The notes under the pieces are model-generated. The model was given only the letters and a program-made list of their open reading frames with translations. It was not told where the DNA came from and made no database searches. 10,479 nucleotides of DNA. It comes from Paracoccaceae bacterium. Lineage in GTDB: Bacteria > Pseudomonadota > Alphaproteobacteria > Rhodobacterales > Rhodobacteraceae. Position numbers and translations under genes: made by a program. The stretch is taken from positions 1 through 10,479 of the forward strand of contig JALVEX010000226.1 of NCBI GenBank assembly GCA_027030435.1, in the 5' to 3' direction. The first letter of the stretch is position 1, and each line of letters starts with the position of its first letter. Below, in pieces: positions 7,022 through 10,479 of the stretch.

Positions 7022-9492
7022 GTGAGAATGACGGCAAGAAGACACTTGGCCTGCGCGGCGGCCCCCGGACGGGGAGCGTGAAGCAGAGCTTCAGCCACGG
7101 CCGGACCAAGAATGTCGTGGTGGAAACGAAGCGCAAGCGCATCGTGGTGCCCAAACCCGGCGCCAAGAAGGCGGAAGCGCCTTCCGGGCCGATCGTGGGC
7201 GATCCCAAGAAGCGCCCCGCCGGGATCAGCGATGCCGAGCTTGCGCGCCGCATGAAGGCGCTGAAGGCCGCGAAGGCGCGCGAGGCCGAAGAGGCCGAGA
7301 AGCGCAAGGCCGAGGAGAAGGCCAGGGAAGAGGAGCGCGCCCGGCGGCGCGCCGAGAAGGAGGCGAAGGAGCGCGAAGAACGCGAGCGCGCCGAACGTGC
7401 CCGCGCCAAGGCCGAAAGCGAAGCCAGGGAAGCGGAAAGCCGCAAGCGTGCGGAAGCAAAGAGTGCAGCGCCTGCCGCCGCGCCCGTCCAGCCGCAGGAA
7501 CCCCGGGGGGCAAAGCCCTCATCCGGCCCGCGCAAGCAGGAGCGCGAGCGCGATCGTTCGCCCAAGGGTGGCAAGGGCCGCGGCAATGATGGCCGCCGCT
7601 CCGGCAAGCTCACGCTCAATCAGGCTCTCTCGGGCGAAGGCGGGCGCCAGCGCTCGCTCGCAGCGATCCGCCGCCAGCAGGAGCGCGCGCGCCAGAAGGC
7701 CATGGGCGGCAGTGTGGAGCGCGAGAAGGTGGTGCGGGAGGTGCAGCTTCCCGAATCCATCGTCGTGAGCGAACTGGCCAACCGCATGGCCGAGCGCGTT
7801 GCCGATGTGGTCAAGGCGCTCATGAACATGGGGCTCATGGTCACCCAGAACCAGACGATCGATGCCGATACGGCGGAGCTGATCATCGAGGAATTCGGCC
7901 ACAAGGTGGTGCGGGTTTCGGATGCGGATGTGGAAGATGTCATCACCCAGATCGAGGACAAGCCCGAGGATCTGGAGCCCCGCCCGCCGGTGATCACCGT
8001 GATGGGCCATGTGGACCACGGCAAGACATCCCTTCTCGATGCCATCCGCAACACCAAGGTGACGGCCGGCGAGGCCGGCGGGATCACCCAGCACATCGGC
8101 GCCTATCAGGTGGAAACGGAAGAGGGCAAGTTGCTCACCTTCCTCGATACGCCGGGCCACGCGGCCTTCACCTCCATGCGCGCGCGCGGCGCTCAGGTCA
8201 CGGATATCGTGGTGCTGGTGGTGGCGGCCGATGATTCCGTGATGCCGCAGACGATCGAGGCCATCAATCACGCCAAGGCGGCCGATGTGCCGATGATCGT
8301 GGCCATCAACAAGGTGGACAAGCCCGATGCCGATCCCGACAAGGTGCGCACCGAGCTTTTGCAGCATGAGGTGATCGTCGAGAAGCTTTCGGGCGATGTG
8401 CAGGATGTTGAAGTCTCTGCCATTACCGGGCAGGGGATTCCCGAGCTTCTGGAGGCGATTGCCCTTCAGGCCGAGATACTCGAACTCAAGGCCAATCCGA
8501 ACCGTCCGGCCCAGGGCGCGGTGATCGAGGCGAAGCTCGATGTGGGCCGCGGGCCTGTTGCCACGGTTCTTGTCCAGAACGGCACGCTTCACCAGGGTGA
8601 TGTGTTTGTCGTAGGCGAGAAATGGGGCAAGGTACGCGCCCTCATCAGCGACAAGGGCGAGCGCATCAAGGATGCCGGGCCTTCGGTGCCGGTCGAGGTG
8701 CTGGGCCTGCACGGCACGCCCGAGGCCGGCGATGTGCTGAACGTGGTGGAAACGGAAGCCCAGGCGCGCGAGATTGCAGAGTATCGCGAAAACGTGGCCA
8801 AGGAGAAGCGCGCGGCTCAGGGGGCGGCCAAGACGCTCGAGCAGCTCATGGCCAAGGCCAAGGCGGATGAGAACGTCAAGGAACTGCCCGTCATCGTGAA
8901 GGCGGATGTGCAGGGCTCGGCCGAGGCGATCACCCAGGCGATGGAGAAGATCGGCAACGAGGAAGTGCGCGTGCGCGTGCTGCATTCGGGCGTCGGCGCC
9001 ATCACCGAAACGGATATCGGCCTCGCCGAAGCATCCGGCGCGCCGGTGATCGGTTTCAACGTGCGGGCCAATGCTTCCGCGCGCGCTGCGGCCAATCAGA
9101 AGGGCGTGGAGATCCGTTACTACTCGGTGATCTATGATCTGGTTGACGATGTGAAGGCGGCGGCTTCCGGCCTGCTCAGCGCAGAGGTCCGCGAAAAGTT
9201 CATCGGTTATGCGGAGATCAAGGAGGTGTTCAAGGTCACCGGCGTTGGCAAGGTTGCCGGTTGTCTGGTGACGGAAGGCGTTGCCCGGCGCTCGGCCGGC
9301 GTGCGCCTGCTGCGCGACAACACGGTCATTCACGAGGGCACGCTGAAAACGCTGAAGCGCTTCAAGGACGAGGTTGCCGAGGTGCAATCCGGCCAGGAAT
9401 GCGGCATGGCCTTCGAAAACTACGATGATATCCGCCCGGGTGACGTGATCGAGATCTTCGAGCGCGAAGAGGTGCAGCGCACCCTGGAGTGA
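7018..9492 (+). CDS. infB: Translation initiation factor IF-2
   Basis: IF2 is the GTPase that places fMet-tRNA on the 30S subunit and drives subunit joining. The product has 824 residues. It starts with an alphaproteobacterial N-terminal segment (KKTLGLRGGPRTGSVKQ). A Lys/Glu/Arg/Ala-rich charged helix runs about 78-148, and a Pro/Ala/Gly-rich linker follows. The IF2_N domain is at about 240-292 (VQLPESIVVSELANRM). The G domain has G1 GHVDHGKT (330-337), G2 GGITQHIGAY, G3 DTPGH (377-381), G4 NKVD (431-434) and G5 SAITG (467-471). The C-terminal domains end with SGQECGM and ENYDDIRPGD, the fMet-tRNA-binding region. All GTPase motifs are intact. The ATG overlaps the stop of the ylxR gene (ATGA), so translation is probably coupled. 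A strong terminator follows; rbfA and truB do not. Confidence 0.98.
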   Translation: MSENDGKKTLGLRGGPRTGSVKQSFSHGRTKNVVVETKRKRIVVPKPGAKKAEAPSGPIVGDPKKRPAGISDAELARRMKALKAAKAREAEEAEKRKAEEKAREEERARRRAEKEAKEREERERAERARAKAESEAREAESRKRAEAKSAAPAAAPVQPQEPRGAKPSSGPRKQERERDRSPKGGKGRGNDGRRSGKLTLNQALSGEGGRQRSLAAIRRQQERARQKAMGGSVEREKVVREVQLPESIVVSELANRMAERVADVVKALMNMGLMVTQNQTIDADTAELIIEEFGHKVVRVSDADVEDVITQIEDKPEDLEPRPPVITVMGHVDHGKTSLLDAIRNTKVTAGEAGGITQHIGAYQVETEEGKLLTFLDTPGHAAFTSMRARGAQVTDIVVLVVAADDSVMPQTIEAINHAKAADVPMIVAINKVDKPDADPDKVRTELLQHEVIVEKLSGDVQDVEVSAITGQGIPELLEAIALQAEILELKANPNRPAQGAVIEAKLDVGRGPVATVLVQNGTLHQGDVFVVGEKWGKVRALISDKGERIKDAGPSVPVEVLGLHGTPEAGDVLNVVETEAQAREIAEYRENVAKEKRAAQGAAKTLEQLMAKAKADENVKELPVIVKADVQGSAEAITQAMEKIGNEEVRVRVLHSGVGAITETDIGLAEASGAPVIGFNVRANASARAAANQKGVEIRYYSVIYDLVDDVKAAASGLLSAEVREKFIGYAEIKEVFKVTGVGKVAGCLVTEGVARRSAGVRLLRDNTVIHEGTLKTLKRFKDEVAEVQSGQECGMAFENYDDIRPGDVIEIFEREEVQRTLE

Positions 9493-9514
9493 TGGCCGGC
9501 ATCGGCAATGAGAG

Positions 9515-9541
9515 AGGGGGCCCATGCTGTGGCCCCCTTTT
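9515..9541 (+). terminator. Rho-independent terminator after infB
   Basis: AGGGGGCC (9515-9522) pairs with GGCCCCCT (9531-9538) across the 8-nt loop CATGCTGT and is followed by a short T-run (9538-9541). It lies 23 nt after the infB stop and ends the rimP-infB operon. Read on the minus strand the same stem is followed by TCTCTCATT, which is a weak U-tract, so it might also partly stop transcripts of the convergent small gene. That second role is uncertain. Confidence 0.9.
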
Positions 9542-9560
9542 CATTTCCGTTCAGTGAATT

Positions 9561-9698
9561 TCAGGCAGCGCGGGTTTCCACCGGATAGCCCTCATACACC
9601 CTTGAGCCAACCCTGACGGCTATCTTGCCGTTGGCAAGCTTGCGCATGAAAATGCCCTGGATGGAAACGCAGCTTCCGACAATGATCGTGCGTAGCAT
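9561..9698 (-). CDS. Small protein of 45 residues, function unknown
   Basis: An ATG on the minus strand (9698-9696) opens a 45-codon frame ending in TGA (9563-9561). A strong Shine-Dalgarno, GGGGAGGA (9708-9715), lies 9 nt before the ATG, which is the best evidence that it is translated. The product starts MLRTIIVGSCVSIQG and continues with KIAVRVGSRVYEGYPV. Short hydrophobic strands alternate with Gly/Asn-Gly turns (VGSC, LANGKI, VRVGSR, YEGYP), as in a compact beta fold. There is no signal peptide or membrane segment, one cysteine (C10), and a basic net charge. It is convergent with infB (68 nt between stop codons, with the infB terminator between) and lies 119 nt downstream of mutT on the same strand. 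I do not recognise a named family, though I have an unverified impression of similar short proteins in Rhodobacteraceae. I see no convincing promoter of its own. Confidence 0.8.
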   Translation of the reverse strand: MLRTIIVGSCVSIQGIFMRKLANGKIAVRVGSRVYEGYPVETRAA

Positions 9699-9707
9699 CG
9701 GCCTGAT

Positions 9708-9715
9708 TCCTCCCC
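9708..9715 (-). promoter_or_regulatory. Strong Shine-Dalgarno of the 45-residue ORF
   Basis: On the minus strand the sequence GGGGAGGA ends 9 nt before the ATG at 9698. Its GGAGGA core is a full anti-16S match and is the strongest ribosome-binding site in the window, better than those of ylxR or infB. It overlaps a GATTC/GAATC pentamer (9705-9709), a GANTC site that CcrM would methylate in many alphaproteobacteria. Confidence 0.8.
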
Positions 9716-9741
9716 AAGTGTATCAGCCGCTGCAAGCATTC

Positions 9742-9775
9742 TTCATTTTGGCGAAAAAATCACCCCAAAAATGAA
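9742..9775. repeat. Inverted repeat in the AT-rich spacer
   Basis: TTCATTTTGG (9742-9751) is repeated in inverted orientation as CCAAAAATGAA (9765-9775), with one extra A and a 13-nt A-rich loop. As RNA it would form a bulged 10-bp stem; as DNA it could be a dyad-symmetric protein site. No T-run follows in either direction at terminator distance, so it is unlikely to be an intrinsic terminator. Confidence 0.5.
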
Positions 9776-9817
9776 AACAATCCAAAGAAAACCTGGCAAA
9801 TTGTGGATAAATCAGGG

Positions 9818-10216
9818 TCAGAGAAAATCACGCAGGAAGGCGACGAGGGGAATATCGGCCGGGGGCATGGGGTAATCGCGCAGGGCTTCGGGGCGCACCC
9901 AGCGCAGATTCTGACCTTCCAGCGCCGTCACGATGCCATCCCATTTGCGGCAGATATAGAGCGGCATCAGAAGATGGAAATCGTCATACCGGTGGCTGGC
10001 GAAGGTGAAAGGGGCGAGGCAGCTTTCCCAGGTGTTGATACCGAGCTCTTCCTGAAGCTCGCGGATCAGGGCCTCTTCCGGGGTTTCTCCCAGCTCGACC
10101 TTGCCACCGGGAAATTCCCACAGCCCCGCCATGCTCTTGCCTTCCGGGCGCTGGGCCAGGAGCACGCGATCATCGGGATCGATGAGCGCCACGGCGGAAA
10201 CGAGAACGGTTTTCAC
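9818..10216 (-). CDS. mutT: 8-oxo-dGTP diphosphatase MutT (Nudix hydrolase)
   Basis: MutT hydrolyses 8-oxo-dGTP to the monophosphate in the cytoplasm so that oxidised guanine is not put into DNA. The 132-residue product contains a perfect Nudix box at 38-60, beginning GKVELGE and ending RELQEELGI, with the metal-binding glutamates E53, E56 and E57. The preceding RPEGKSMAGLWEFPGG is typical of true MutT rather than other Nudix enzymes. The C-terminal WVRPEALRDYPMPPAD also fits. The start is a GTG (10216-10214) that overlaps the argJ stop as GTGA, with no clear Shine-Dalgarno of its own, so translation probably depends on ribosomes finishing argJ. The frame stays open upstream into argJ, but that extension lies out of frame over conserved ArgJ sequence and is rejected. 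Family length (about 130) agrees with the GTG start. Confidence 0.95.
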   Translation of the reverse strand: MKTVLVSAVALIDPDDRVLLAQRPEGKSMAGLWEFPGGKVELGETPEEALIRELQEELGINTWESCLAPFTFASHRYDDFHLLMPLYICRKWDGIVTALEGQNLRWVRPEALRDYPMPPADIPLVAFLRDFL

Positions 10217-10479
10217 GATCGGTAATCCGCGTTGATCTCGATGTAGCGATGGGTGAGATCGCAGGTCCAGACGGTGCTTTTCCCTTTCCCGAGGCCGAGA
10301 TCGATGGCGATCAGAAGCTCCTCGTTCTTCATGTAGCGCGCGGCCTCTTCCTCCCGATAATCCGGGGCGACCCAGCCGTTTTCCGCCACCAGGATATCGC
10401 CAAAACGGATCGAGAGGCGATCGCGATCGGCGCGGGCGCCCGATTTGCCAACCGCCATGACAACCCTTCCCCAATTCGG
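10213..10479 (-). CDS. argJ: Bifunctional glutamate N-acetyltransferase / ornithine acetyltransferase ArgJ, C-terminal part
   Basis: ArgJ transfers acetyl groups from N-acetylornithine to glutamate in the cyclic arginine pathway and can also acetylate glutamate from acetyl-CoA. Only the last 88 codons plus stop are in the window; the gene continues past base 10479. The visible part begins PNWGRVVMAVGKSGA, the conserved beta-chain motif, and ends CDLTHRYIEINADYRS, the near-invariant ArgJ C-terminus. The autocleavage site that makes the alpha and beta chains lies upstream and cannot be checked. The stop overlaps the mutT start. Pairing of argJ with mutT is common in Rhodobacteraceae, as I recall. 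Confidence 0.95.
   Translation of the reverse strand, partial: PNWGRVVMAVGKSGARADRDRLSIRFGDILVAENGWVAPDYREEEAARYMKNEELLIAIDLGLGKGKSTVWTCDLTHRYIEINADYRS

Larger units (their letters stand above)
9699..9817 (-). other. AT-rich spacer between mutT and the small gene, with one DnaA-box 9-mer
   Basis: This 119-bp gap contains no gene. Bases 9741-9817 have only about 36% G+C by my count, against clearly more than 60% in the flanking genes. On the plus strand it carries repeated A-tracts (9754-9759, 9767-9771, 9774-9777, 9788-9791, 9798-9800), an inverted repeat (9742-9775), and TGTGGATAA at 9802-9810, whose complement TTATCCACA is a perfect DnaA box. The minus strand, read from mutT toward the small gene, is correspondingly T-rich but shows no clear terminator hairpin and no good -35/-10 pair. 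A single DnaA box does not make an origin. Confidence 0.5.

Noticed and set aside
7519..9525. 668-codon minus-strand open frame opposite infB
   Set aside because: Antisense shadow of highly conserved infB, low-complexity His/Asp/Leu composition, no family resemblance; its 5' end crosses the infB terminator.
9716..9760. Promoter for the 45-residue ORF with TACACT as -10
   Set aside because: The hexamer 16-18 bp upstream has no resemblance to TTGAC, so the pair is not supportable from sequence.
9803..10225. 140-codon plus-strand open frame opposite mutT
   Set aside because: Shadow of mutT, which has an intact Nudix box on the minus strand.
1..10479. CRISPR array, tRNA (such as a metY-like gene before rimP), insertion sequence or defence locus
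   Set aside because: No spaced direct repeats, tRNA-like cloverleaf, transposase or recognisable defence protein seen; every long stretch is explained by core genes.

Overview
The window is a GC-rich stretch (I estimate a little above 60% GC) of an alphaproteobacterial chromosome, most likely from the Rhodobacterales. The signs are a YlxR-L7Ae fusion between nusA and infB, an alphaproteobacterial type of NusA and IF2, argJ directly followed by mutT, infB not followed by rbfA/truB, and a 17-bp-spaced promoter with a TATATG-type -10 box. Placement below class level is inference from remembered protein families, not a database match.

Bases 1-3914 hold the end of a peptide/opine-type ABC importer operon on the + strand. 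It contains the C-terminal two thirds or so of a DppC-like permease, a single polypeptide with two ATPase domains (DppD+DppF fused), and a Tat-exported family 5 solute-binding protein encoded last. The operon closes with a strong intrinsic terminator at 3944-3977. The partner permease (DppB-like) should lie upstream of the window.

Bases 3997-9545 are a complete translation/transcription housekeeping operon on the + strand: promoter, structured leader with a second intrinsic terminator just before the first gene, rimP (30S maturation), nusA (elongation/termination/antitermination), ylxR-L7Ae (RNA-binding) and infB (IF2), then a terminator at 9515-9541. Gene joints are tight (2 nt, 20 nt, 4-nt overlap), so the genes look co-transcribed and partly translationally coupled. 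The promoter, hairpin, terminator and RBS order in front of rimP looks like an attenuator.

Bases 9561-10479 are on the - strand, convergent with infB. Reading leftward from the window end they hold the C-terminal part of argJ (arginine biosynthesis), mutT (8-oxo-dGTP clean-up) overlapping argJ by 4 nt, a 119-bp AT-rich spacer with a perfect DnaA-box 9-mer and an inverted repeat, and a small 45-residue gene with a strong Shine-Dalgarno sequence.

Most of the window is conserved core genome. I see no mobile element, CRISPR array, tRNA, rRNA or defence system. The parts worth a second look are the rimP leader, the 45-residue ORF, and the AT-rich spacer beside it.
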